The position numbers and the translations under genes were made by a program. From Vibrio amylolyticus (GTDB lineage: Bacteria; Pseudomonadota; Gammaproteobacteria; Enterobacterales; Vibrionaceae), in contig NZ_JAJHVV010000006.1 in the NCBI RefSeq assembly GCF_023145695.1, forward strand, positions 1-64,000: a stretch of DNA of 64,000 bases. The letters are read 5' to 3'. Positions 54,205 through 62,073 of this stretch are shown here, piece after piece (position 1 is the first letter of the stretch; each line of letters starts with the position of its first letter). The notes beneath the pieces were generated by a model that worked only from the letters and a program-made list of their open reading frames with translations, had not been told where the DNA came from and made no database searches.

Positions 54205-55484
54205 GTGCGTTAATCGTTTTAATCTGTTTGATTGCGTTAGTAATGATCAATGTACCTATTGGTGTTGCTATTGGTGCGGTTGCGGTTGTTGGCATGGTTC
54301 TGACATCCGATATGGACGCTATCTATAATGCGGCTTTGGCCATGTTTGAAGGTGGTTCTAAATTTACACTATTATCGATTCCACTGTTCGTTTTTGCTGG
54401 CGCACTCATGAACACTGGTGGTATCTCTCTTCGTTTAATTAACTTTGTAAACTCAATTGTTGGATTCGTACGCGGCGGCCTGTCGATGGTAAATGTTGGC
54501 GTATCGATGATCTTTGCTGAGATTTCTGGTTCAGCGGTGGCGGATGTTGCTGCGCTCGGCTCCATTTTGATTCCGGCGATGAAGAAACGTGGTTACTCTG
54601 GTAGTTTCTCGGCGGCGGTTACCTCATCGTCAGCATCACTGGCGGTTATCATTCCACCTTCTCTACCGTTAATCATTTACGGTGCGATGGCCGACGTGTC
54701 AATTTCGCAGTTGTTTGTTGCCGGTATCTTGTCTGGTCTTTTAGGCGCTGCGGGTATGTTTGGTGTGTGTTATTACTACGCTGTAAAATATGACCTACCT
54801 CGTGAAGAATCGTTTAGCCTACGTAAATTGTGGACCTCATTCAAAGATGCATTTTGGGCTCTGACGCTACCGTTCGCTATCCTTGGCGGCATCATGTCTG
54901 GCTTTATGACAGCGACAGAAGCGGCGGGTATTGCAGTACTTCTTGCGCTTGTTATTAGTGTCTTCATCTACAAAGAGATGGATTTGAAACTGTTCTATAA
55001 AGCGGCACTTGAAGGCGTTACAGGTACATCAGTTGTAATGCTACTAGTGGCAACGTCTGCTGTATTAGGTTTATTCCTGACTGAGCAAGAAGTACCACAA
55101 GCGATGGCGGCGGGGATCTTGAGTATCTCTGAAAACAAATACGTTGTTCTGATGATGCTGAACATCATGCTTCTTATTGTCGGCGTTTTCTTACACGGCG
55201 CTGCGGCAATCATCTTAACGGTGCCTATCGTGTTACCTCTTATTCATGAGCTAGGTATAGACCCAATTCACTTCGGCATCATGCTTGCCCTAAACATCTC
55301 CATTGGTCAGCAAACACCGCCGGTAGCAAGTGTATTAATCACAGCATGTTCTATCGCTAAGCGTGATATCTGGCAAGTAACCAAAGTGAACGTTCTCTTT
55401 ATTGGTGTGTTGTTCGTAGTGCTTCTACTAGCGACATATGTTCCAGCACTGTCTGTTGGATTCGTAGATTATGTATACAACTAA
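54201..55484 (+). CDS. dctM: TRAP transporter large permease (DctM family)
   Basis: This 427-residue multispan permease performs ion-coupled uptake. Family signatures: VPIGVAIGAVAVVGMV, SIPLFVFAGALMNTGGIS, FAEISGSAVADVAALGSILI, and IIPPSLPLIIYGAMADVS. A second inverted half repeats the pattern (VFLHGAAAIILTVPIVLPLI, ALNISIGQQTPPVAS). Start codon overlaps the dctQ stop (ATGA). With DctP and DctQ it forms a complete sodium-type TRAP importer feeding the enzymes encoded downstream. Confidence 0.95.
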   Translation: MSALIVLICLIALVMINVPIGVAIGAVAVVGMVLTSDMDAIYNAALAMFEGGSKFTLLSIPLFVFAGALMNTGGISLRLINFVNSIVGFVRGGLSMVNVGVSMIFAEISGSAVADVAALGSILIPAMKKRGYSGSFSAAVTSSSASLAVIIPPSLPLIIYGAMADVSISQLFVAGILSGLLGAAGMFGVCYYYAVKYDLPREESFSLRKLWTSFKDAFWALTLPFAILGGIMSGFMTATEAAGIAVLLALVISVFIYKEMDLKLFYKAALEGVTGTSVVMLLVATSAVLGLFLTEQEVPQAMAAGILSISENKYVVLMMLNIMLLIVGVFLHGAAAIILTVPIVLPLIHELGIDPIHFGIMLALNISIGQQTPPVASVLITACSIAKRDIWQVTKVNVLFIGVLFVVLLLATYVPALSVGFVDYVYN

Positions 55485-55502
55485 CGTACAAGGATTTTGA
55501 TA

Positions 55503-56510
55503 ATGACTAAACCAACTATTGCTCTCGTATTAGGTGACCCTTCAGGCATAGGCCCAGAGGTTGCAGCAAAAGTATTAAACCAGCCGTCGAGTCGTAAGCT
55601 TAGCAATATTTTGATCATTGCTGATGAATACGAGCTTCGTAAAGGGATGGACATTGCTCAGGTTTCTTTTGAATACGACGTAGTAGAGCGATTTGAAGAC
55701 GCGAACTTTGAGTCAGGCAAGCCAGTACTGCTTAAGTTTACAAGCTCTCACGCGACACCGATTGAATACGGTGTGGCAACAGAGCAAGGCGGAACGTACG
55801 TTCTGGAAGCGCTAAAGATTGCTGTCGACTTAACCTTAGCACACAAAACACACGGTATTTGCTTCGCACCACTGAACAAACAAGCGATGCATCTTGCTGG
55901 GCTTCAACACCGTGATGAGCTTTCATGGTTTGCAGAACTCACTGGCTTCAAAGGGTTCGGTTGTGAAGTCAATGTTGTTGATGACATCTGGGCAGGTCGT
56001 GTTACGTCTCATATCCCATTTAAAAATGTGGTCGATAACCTAACAGTGGATACGGTGTTGGAAACGATTGAGCTGATGAACAACACCTTGAAATCAGCCG
56101 GCTTTGACGAGCCTAAAATTGCGGTTCAAGCTCTAAACCCACACGGTGGCGAAGGCGGTCTGTTTGGTGATGAAGAGATTGTAACCATTTCTCCTGCAAT
56201 TGAAAAAGCAAAGCAAAAAGGGATTCAAGCGTGTGGTCCGTTCCCTGGTGACACAACAATGTGGGCGGTTGAAAAACAAAATTTGAACGCGATTGTTTCG
56301 ATGTATCACGACCAAGGCGCTATCGCACTAAAAATGATGGGCTTTGACCGTGGTGTAACGGTTCAAGGGGGGATCCCAATTCCAATCGCAACGGCGAACC
56401 ACGGTTCTGCATTTGATATCTACGGAAAGAATATTGCGTCTATTCCTGCAATGGAAAATGCACTGAAACTGACCGTTAAGATGGCGACGAACTACCAGAA
56501 GAACGCTTAA
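55503..56510 (+). CDS. PdxA-family (PdxA2-like) 4-phospho hydroxyacid dehydrogenase
   Basis: This 335-residue NAD-dependent oxidative decarboxylase belongs to the PdxA family. ATG 55503 has AAGGA eight bases upstream. Marks: LGDPSGIGPEVAAKVL at the N-terminus, metal-binding His residues in TSHIPFKNV and NPHGGEGG, and SMYHDQGAIALKMMGFDRGV near the C-terminus. Biosynthetic PdxA makes vitamin B6, but paralogues (PdxA2) oxidise 4-phospho-D-threonate/erythronate to dihydroxyacetone phosphate in tetronate catabolism (established). The operon context favours the catabolic role. The usual partner kinase (DUF1537) is absent here. Confidence 0.85.
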   Translation: MTKPTIALVLGDPSGIGPEVAAKVLNQPSSRKLSNILIIADEYELRKGMDIAQVSFEYDVVERFEDANFESGKPVLLKFTSSHATPIEYGVATEQGGTYVLEALKIAVDLTLAHKTHGICFAPLNKQAMHLAGLQHRDELSWFAELTGFKGFGCEVNVVDDIWAGRVTSHIPFKNVVDNLTVDTVLETIELMNNTLKSAGFDEPKIAVQALNPHGGEGGLFGDEEIVTISPAIEKAKQKGIQACGPFPGDTTMWAVEKQNLNAIVSMYHDQGAIALKMMGFDRGVTVQGGIPIPIATANHGSAFDIYGKNIASIPAMENALKLTVKMATNYQKNA

Positions 56511-56546
56511 CTAGCAGCATAGACAATAATAAAATTGGTGAACCCT

Positions 56547-57548
56547 ATGAGAAAGCCTAAGAAGTTAATAAACGATCCAATGAACGTTGCTCAAGAGCAG
56601 TTCGAAGGCATGCTTGCTGCGATGAGTGGCAAGCTAGAAGGTCTACCGGGTATTACGGCAGCGATGCGTACCGATTACCCTAGCGATAAAGTGGCGATTT
56701 TGACTGGCGGCGGCAGTGGTCATGAGCCTTTGTTTGCAGGCTATGTAGGTAAAGGTTTGGCGGATGCAGCGGCATTGGGCGATATTTTCGCAGCGCCGCC
56801 ACCGAACGTGATTTTACAGACGACAGAAGCGGTCAATAACGACAAAGGTGTTATCTATATTTACGGTAACTACGCTGGCGATAACATGAACTTCGACATT
56901 GCGGCTGAGCTTGCCGATGATGACGATATTAAAACGCACACCATTCGAGTTTGGGATGACGTAGCGTCAGCGCCACTTGAGAAAATTAAAGAGCGACGCG
57001 GAACCGCTGGTGATCTTTATGTCCTTAAAATCGCAGGTGCAGCGTCTGAAAAATACGATGACTTTGACCAAATTGTTGCAGTGACAGAGCGTGCTCGTGA
57101 TTACACGCGCTCAATCGGGGTCGCGCTTTCAGCGGGCTCTGTTCCTCAAACGAATACCTTCAACTTTGAACTGCCAGACGATGAGTTAGAAATTGGCATG
57201 GGCTTACACGGTGAACCTGGTGTAGCGAGAGAGAAAATGCAAACTGCAGATGAGGTCGTTGAAAAGTTGGTGGATCAACTTTGCCAAGACTTACCTTACA
57301 ACTCAGCCGATGAAGTTTGCTTACTGGTCAATAACCTCGGCTCGTCAACCTACATGGAGCTACTTATTGCTACTCGCCAAGCGCACAAGCTGTTAGCTGA
57401 AAGGGGTATTAAGATTCACGACACGTTGGTGGGCAATTACTGTACCTCTCAAGAGATGTCGGGCTACTCAATCACTCTACTCAAACTTGATGAAGAACTA
57501 AAAGAACTCTACGACTTACCGTGTGAATCACTTGCTTTAAGGAAATAA
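56547..57548 (+). CDS. dhaK: Dihydroxyacetone kinase subunit K-like (probable tetrulose kinase)
   Basis: This 333-residue DhaK-type substrate-binding subunit has the ketose-holding His in GLHGEPG, the loop TGGGSGHEPLFAGYVGKGL, and NYAGDNMNFDIAAE. All are as in DhaK, so it should bind dihydroxyacetone or a related ketose covalently. ATG 56547 is preceded by GGTGA. It is paired with dhaL downstream. In mycobacteria relatives of this family phosphorylate erythrulose (established for LerK/DerK); the neighbours here argue for a tetrulose rather than a triose. Confidence 0.9.
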   Translation: MRKPKKLINDPMNVAQEQFEGMLAAMSGKLEGLPGITAAMRTDYPSDKVAILTGGGSGHEPLFAGYVGKGLADAAALGDIFAAPPPNVILQTTEAVNNDKGVIYIYGNYAGDNMNFDIAAELADDDDIKTHTIRVWDDVASAPLEKIKERRGTAGDLYVLKIAGAASEKYDDFDQIVAVTERARDYTRSIGVALSAGSVPQTNTFNFELPDDELEIGMGLHGEPGVAREKMQTADEVVEKLVDQLCQDLPYNSADEVCLLVNNLGSSTYMELLIATRQAHKLLAERGIKIHDTLVGNYCTSQEMSGYSITLLKLDEELKELYDLPCESLALRK

Positions 57549-58184
57549 ATGATGGATGTATTAACTGCAAAAAATATGATGACTCACGTTGCCCACAAAA
57601 TGGTTGAAAGTGAGCCTCTATTAACGAAATTTGACCAAACTATCGGAGACGGTGACCACGGTATTGGCATGGAACGTGGCTTTAACGCGGTGGCAGAACT
57701 GTTGGAAAGCGATTATCAGCCACAAGATGTAAGCAAATTATTGCTTAAAATTGGTTCAACCATGATGGCAACCATGGGCGGTGCATCGGGTGCGATTTTT
57801 GGCACATTGTTCCGATCTGGTGCGAAAGCGATTAAAGGAGCAACTGTTCTTGATACGAGCTCGTTATCGACGTTTCTTGCGGCAGGCTTACATGCTGTTT
57901 ACGAGCGTGGGGGTGCGAAACCGGGTGACAAAACCATGATTGACGCATTAGTCGCAGCAGTGAAAGAATCTGAAAAACACAGTGGCGATCTTACAGAATC
58001 ATTACCGGCAATCGTCAAAGCGGCGCATCAAGGTGTTGAAGCAACGAAAGATATGATTGCAACTACTGGTAAGGCGAAAACATTGGGTGAACGTTCACTT
58101 GGTCACCCAGATCCGGGCGCGGTATCCATGGCGCTTATCCTTGAGTTTATGTGTGAATTTGCGACAGAGCAGGTAGCCGCATGA
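57549..58184 (+). CDS. dhaL: Dihydroxyacetone kinase subunit L-like
   Basis: This 211-residue nucleotide-binding subunit has the metal-binding Asp set in TIGDGDHGIGMERGF, MATMGGASGAIFGTLF, GDKTMIDAL, and RSLGHPDPGAVS at the C-terminus. PTS-type kinases need DhaM; no dhaM is in the window, so either ATP is used directly or DhaM is encoded elsewhere. AAGGAA precedes two consecutive ATGs (57549 and 57552). The gene begins right after the dhaK stop and overlaps the tpiA-like gene by four bases: tight coupling. Confidence 0.9.
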   Translation: MMDVLTAKNMMTHVAHKMVESEPLLTKFDQTIGDGDHGIGMERGFNAVAELLESDYQPQDVSKLLLKIGSTMMATMGGASGAIFGTLFRSGAKAIKGATVLDTSSLSTFLAAGLHAVYERGGAKPGDKTMIDALVAAVKESEKHSGDLTESLPAIVKAAHQGVEATKDMIATTGKAKTLGERSLGHPDPGAVSMALILEFMCEFATEQVAA

Positions 58185-58957
58185 AAAAACTCTGGATAGG
58201 AACCAGTTGGAAGATGAACAAGGACAGTGACTCTGCGCAAGCCTGGGCAAGCGCAGTGTTGCCAAGAATTGAGAAGCTTCATCCTCAATTACAACCATTT
58301 GTCATTCCGCCATTTCCATATATCTCTTCAGTGAGTAGCGCTTTTGATGCCAGCGTCATGAAAGTGGGGGCACAGAACATGTGCTGGCAGGAAGAAGGCG
58401 CTTTCACCGGAGAAGTATCGCCATTGATGGTCAAAGACTGTGGTGGTAGCGTGGTTGAAATGGGTCACTCAGAACGTAGAGCCCAATTTGGCGAGACAGA
58501 TGAAACGGTGAATATGAAGGTTCATGCCGCATTAAGGCATGGGTTAACGCCGTTAGTCTGTGTCGGTGATAGTGGAAAAGAGAAGCGTTGGGGGGTGTCT
58601 CGTGAAGCGGTAATTAAGCAGGTTAAGATCGCGTTATACGAGGTGCCAGATCATCAAATTCCACAAGTCATCATCGCATATGAGCCTATTTGGGCGATTG
58701 GTGAGAGCGGTATTCCTGCAACACCACAAGAAGCAGAGTCAATGCACTTCGCGATTAGACGCGCGCTAAGAGAGCTTTACGGTGCTGATTTAGCGGATGC
58801 GATGACGCTACTATATGGTGGGAGCGTCAATTTGGATAACGCATCAAACTTACTCGATCAACCGAACATCGATGGTGTTTTTGTTGGTCGAACCGCATGG
58901 AATGCGTCGGGTTACGTTCAGCTACTCGAAATAGCGAACAGCAAATTTAGTAGTTAG
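58181..58957 (+). CDS. Triose-phosphate-isomerase-like protein (EryH/TpiA2 type)
   Basis: This 258-residue TIM-barrel isomerase has all catalytic residues: Lys in GTSWKMNK, His in EMGHSERR, Glu in AYEPIWAIG, and the phosphate-binding LYGGSV. The opening WIGTSWKMNK and the divergent loop regions match the TpiA2/EryH group, which in Brucella isomerises D-3-tetrulose 4-phosphate to D-erythrulose 4-phosphate (established). A housekeeping tpiA would be expected elsewhere in the genome. The ATGA overlap with dhaL shows it belongs to the same transcript. Confidence 0.88.
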   Translation: MKKLWIGTSWKMNKDSDSAQAWASAVLPRIEKLHPQLQPFVIPPFPYISSVSSAFDASVMKVGAQNMCWQEEGAFTGEVSPLMVKDCGGSVVEMGHSERRAQFGETDETVNMKVHAALRHGLTPLVCVGDSGKEKRWGVSREAVIKQVKIALYEVPDHQIPQVIIAYEPIWAIGESGIPATPQEAESMHFAIRRALRELYGADLADAMTLLYGGSVNLDNASNLLDQPNIDGVFVGRTAWNASGYVQLLEIANSKFSS

Positions 58958-58973
58958 TCCTGTTGCCAATTAT

Positions 58974-59010
58974 ACGGCCTGTGAAAGCAGAATGTTGATT
59001 GGCATTTTTT
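58974..59010 (+). terminator. Possible weak terminator after the tpiA-like gene
   Basis: TGCCAAT (58974-58980) and ATTGGCA (58998-59004) pair across a 17-base loop and are followed by TTTTTT. The stem is only 7 bp, so partial read-through to the two downstream genes is likely. Confidence 0.45.
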
Positions 59011-59074
59011 CTTTCTATTTATTTTCTATTCAACATATTTCGAGAACCTAGCCGTTTATAAAGGAAGTATAGCG

Positions 59075-59920
59075 ATGAGTATTTTAGACAGACTCGCCAT
59101 CAATACAGCAATATTTGATGGCCACGATTTAAAAACATCCCTCAAAGTCATTAAGTCTTTAGGGGTTAACAAAGTAGAATTTGCCTTCAACCAAGGCTAT
59201 GTCGGTCAGCTTGATAGTGACATGTTTTCCGCTACCCATGCTGAGTATTTATTGTCTTTGATGGACAAAGAAGAGCTTCATTCAGACGCACTAGGCTGCA
59301 CCATGAATCTTGCGTCTCCTGATGCGCTTGAAGAGTTTAAATTGCGAATTCGATTTGCGCAGAAACTCGGCGTTAAGTACCTGAATACATGTACGGGACC
59401 TATAGCTGAACGGCAGACGATCATCAGCAATTTAAAAGTGCTGGCGCCGTATGCAGAAGTGCACGGTTGTGTGATTTGTATTGAAAATGGTGGCGACCAC
59501 AATTTTAATGCTTTTGCGAGTGCCGATGATGGTATTCGAATTTTATCTGAAGTGGCGCATCCTGCCTTGGCACTCAATTTTGATCCGGGTAATTCCGTGT
59601 CACTCGTCCCCAATTTAAGCCCAAGTGAAGAAGCAAAAATTGCCCTGCCGTTTTGTCAGCACTTTCATGTAAAAGATGTTCAAGTTCATGATGATAGGTT
59701 TACCTTTCCTGCGCTAGGAGAAGGCATTATAAACTTCAAAGGGATAGTTTCGTCACTTAATCAACGAGACGTTTCGTTTAGTATAGAGAAACCACTTCGA
59801 ATGTATCGTCGTAAAGACTCATTTCCGATCCGTGGACGTTCACCAGAGAGCATTCAAGATATTTCAGCCGTCTTGACTAAGAGTATCCAATTCATTGAAC
59901 AATTGGCTGAAGATTCGTAA
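59075..59920 (+). CDS. TIM-barrel sugar-phosphate isomerase/epimerase (EryC/LerI-like)
   Basis: This 281-residue protein belongs to the xylose-isomerase-like/AP endonuclease-2 superfamily. Metal ligands are visible: Glu in CIENGGDHN, Asp in NFDPGNS, His in HFHVKDV, and Glu in FSIEKPLRMY. Relatives include EryC, the tetrulose-4-phosphate racemase of Brucella, and LerI, the L-erythrulose 1-phosphate isomerase of mycobacteria. The place in a DhaKL/TpiA/RpiB operon suggests an epimerase or racemase step linking L- and D-tetrulose phosphates. Assignment within the superfamily is inferred from context. AAGGAAG precedes the ATG. Confidence 0.75.
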   Translation: MSILDRLAINTAIFDGHDLKTSLKVIKSLGVNKVEFAFNQGYVGQLDSDMFSATHAEYLLSLMDKEELHSDALGCTMNLASPDALEEFKLRIRFAQKLGVKYLNTCTGPIAERQTIISNLKVLAPYAEVHGCVICIENGGDHNFNAFASADDGIRILSEVAHPALALNFDPGNSVSLVPNLSPSEEAKIALPFCQHFHVKDVQVHDDRFTFPALGEGIINFKGIVSSLNQRDVSFSIEKPLRMYRRKDSFPIRGRSPESIQDISAVLTKSIQFIEQLAEDS

Positions 59921-59962
59921 TCAGTACCAGTTTGGGTCATCAAAAAGATAGGTAAAAGAATA

Positions 59963-61072
59963 ATGGCAATTAGCAATATTAAAGAAGTTATTGAAGATTA
60001 TCGCCAAGGTAAGATGGTTATCTTGATGGATGATGAAGATCGAGAAAATGAAGGTGATATCATGATGGCAGCGGAGCATGTTACCGCGCAAGATATCAAC
60101 TTTATGGCGACACACGGTCGTGGCTTGATCTGTTTGACCATGACTAAACAACGCTGTAATGATTTACAGCTTTTCCCTATGGTACAAAACCCAACTGAAC
60201 CTTGGGCTACGGCTTTTACTGTTTCAATCGAAGCGGCTCAAGGGGTAACAACGGGCATCTCTGCTGAAGATCGCGCGGTCACCGTTCAAGCGGCAGTGGC
60301 AAAACAGGCAACGCCGCAAGACTTAGTGCAGCCGGGGCACATATTCCCGCTTGCAGCGAAAGATGGCGGCGTGTTAGTTCGTGCTGGGCATACTGAAGCA
60401 GGCTGTGATTTAGCGCGTTTGGCCGGTTTTGAACCCGCGTCTGTGATTGTTGAAATCTTAAATGAAGATGGCACCATGGCTCGCCGTCCGCAGCTTGAAG
60501 TGTTTGCCGAAAAGCACGGAATTAAACTCGGTACGATTGCTGATCTTATCGAGTATCGTAACAACACAGAAACGACCATTGAGCGTATTGCACAATGTAA
60601 CCTACCTACCGAGTTTGGTGAGTTTAATATGGTGACTTACCGTGACACGGTGGATAACCAAATTCATTACGCGCTACAAAAAGGCGAGGTTAGCGACAGC
60701 CCAACCAACGTACGTGTTCACCTGCAAGATACCTTTACGGATATTCTGCATTCTCGACGTGAACAGTCTCCTTCGTGGTCGCTTCAGTCTGCATTGGAGA
60801 AAATCGCGAGTGATAATGGTGTACTCGTTATCTTAGGCCACGAAGAGAAAAGTGACGCCATCATTAATCGTGTGAAGTATTTTGAAGCGCTCGATAACGG
60901 TAAAAGTGCATCACCTAAGAAGAAGCAGCATACCTCTCGTCAAGTGGGAGTTGGATCTCAAATTCTCGCTGATTTGGGCGTGACTAAGATGAACCTACTT
61001 TCGTCGGCAAGTAAAAAATACCATGCGCTATCTGGGTTCGGTTTAGAAGTGGTCGATTATATAGAAAGCTAA
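59963..61072 (+). CDS. ribBX: RibBX: dihydroxybutanone phosphate synthase with a decayed GTP cyclohydrolase II domain
   Basis: This 369-residue protein has an intact N-terminal RibB domain (residues about 1-205), with [20 protein letters not shown] and [13 protein letters not shown]. It makes 3,4-dihydroxy-2-butanone 4-phosphate from ribulose 5-phosphate for riboflavin. The C-terminal domain aligns with GTP cyclohydrolase II, but the zinc cysteine cluster (normally C-x10-C-x-C) is missing; [10 protein letters not shown] is followed by no Cys. That is the RibBX form described in Shewanella. No FMN riboswitch precedes it; it follows the isomerase gene by 42 bp with GATAGGT as the ribosome-binding site. 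Confidence 0.88.
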   Translation: MAISNIKEVIEDYRQGKMVILMDDEDRENEGDIMMAAEHVTAQDINFMATHGRGLICLTMTKQRCNDLQLFPMVQNPTEPWATAFTVSIEAAQGVTTGISAEDRAVTVQAAVAKQATPQDLVQPGHIFPLAAKDGGVLVRAGHTEAGCDLARLAGFEPASVIVEILNEDGTMARRPQLEVFAEKHGIKLGTIADLIEYRNNTETTIERIAQCNLPTEFGEFNMVTYRDTVDNQIHYALQKGEVSDSPTNVRVHLQDTFTDILHSRREQSPSWSLQSALEKIASDNGVLVILGHEEKSDAIINRVKYFEALDNGKSASPKKKQHTSRQVGVGSQILADLGVTKMNLLSSASKKYHALSGFGLEVVDYIES

Positions 61073-61443
61073 ATTTTTATTCTAAAACTCCACTTACTGA
61101 AGGGTCGCTTAATCGCGGCTCTTTTTTCGTTTGGGAGATAGGCTTGGGAAATATCTTTAAGTAAAAGTAGGCGATGGACGTTAAATATGGTTGTCATCTA
61201 GCTTAATGAAAGTAAAGCTAGCTCCAGACTGAACTGAGTCAAAGTAGAACTAAGCATGAGCCAAACCAAATTCAAACTAAGCAATAGCAGAACTGAATAA
61301 AAGGTAAATCGAAACATGTTTACCGCAGACTTACATATCTAGAGGGGTTATTCAGTAGACTCCCGTTTGATGACATAACTTCATCCTGCTTATCTTATTT
61401 TTAGCGCTTGTTTTATTGTGTATGTTTTTTGGAACTTTAGTTA
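61073..61443. other. Intergenic region after ribBX
   Basis: After the terminator at 61100-61128 the region is AT-rich with scattered short repeats of AACTAAGCA (about 61242-61250 and 61277-61285). No gene or operator is recognised. It should hold the promoter of the membrane-protein gene at 61444. Confidence 0.4.
61100..61128 (+). terminator. Terminator of the C4 operon after ribBX
   Basis: GGGTCGC (61102-61108) and GCGGCTC (61115-61121) pair with two wobbles, followed by TTTTTT, 30 bases after ribBX. Confidence 0.7.
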
Positions 61444-61935
61444 ATGAATACCCTTTTTCTTTTACCTATTTTTATTGTTGCAGTCTATCTAGGGCTCTTT
61501 ATCCCGAAGTTGAGTTTAGATTGGATAGGAATAACGAGTCACCGTTCGATAGTCACACACAGCATGCTCTTACCAATGGTTCTACTGTTGGTTAAATCGA
61601 ACATTACTAAGGCTGTCGTTGCAGGGCTGTGTGTTGGCATGAGTATCTATTTAGCCATGGATATGGTGTCGGCTATACGGGGCTATGCGACGATTACGAT
61701 CCCACTTTTAACGCAGTTTTCTTTTAGTGGCTGGAAATCATTAGTGTGGCTTGGCCTCAATTCCGCATTAGGTTTATATATGGCGGCAAGAGTAACGAGT
61801 TTCCACCGCTTAATCGTACCCGGTTCCTTTGTATGCGCGGCGATAGCGTATGCGTTTTACTTCCATTACAGTCTGGTCGTGCTATTACCTTGTTTAGTCG
61901 TGATGGTATTTTGTTATCGAAAACCGTTGTTATAA
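61444..61935 (+). CDS. Small polytopic membrane protein, possibly DUF457-like
   Basis: This 163-residue inner-membrane protein has about five hydrophobic segments (LFLLPIFIVAVYLGLFIP, MLLPMVLLLV, AVVAGLCVGMSIYLAM, and two near the C-terminus). LDWIGITSHRSIVTHSMLLP resembles the Asp/His motif of LexA-regulated membrane metal-hydrolase-like (YdjM/DUF457) proteins, but the full metal set is not certain. Function unknown. It is not obviously linked to its neighbours. Confidence 0.6.
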   Translation: MNTLFLLPIFIVAVYLGLFIPKLSLDWIGITSHRSIVTHSMLLPMVLLLVKSNITKAVVAGLCVGMSIYLAMDMVSAIRGYATITIPLLTQFSFSGWKSLVWLGLNSALGLYMAARVTSFHRLIVPGSFVCAAIAYAFYFHYSLVVLLPCLVVMVFCYRKPLL

Positions 61936-62073
61936 GTGTTGAGGGTTAAGAATCGTATCGATAATGACATATAGAGAATTAAGGTAACAAAAATACATTA
62001 AATCAGCTTGTTACCTTGCTTTACTTAGACCCGTGTACCAACCTTATTTCATAGATAAAGGTAAGGGCTTTCA

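Noticed and set aside
55503..56510. Biosynthetic pdxA of vitamin B6
   Set aside because: Biosynthetic pdxA usually sits with surA/ksgA/apaH; here it is within a TRAP/kinase catabolic operon.
58181..58957. Housekeeping tpiA
   Set aside because: Operon position with dhaKL and rpiB-like genes and the EryH-type N-terminus favour a tetrulose isomerase; not excluded without a genome search.
59921..59962. FMN riboswitch before ribBX
   Set aside because: Only 42 bp are available and no conserved RFN sequence blocks are visible.
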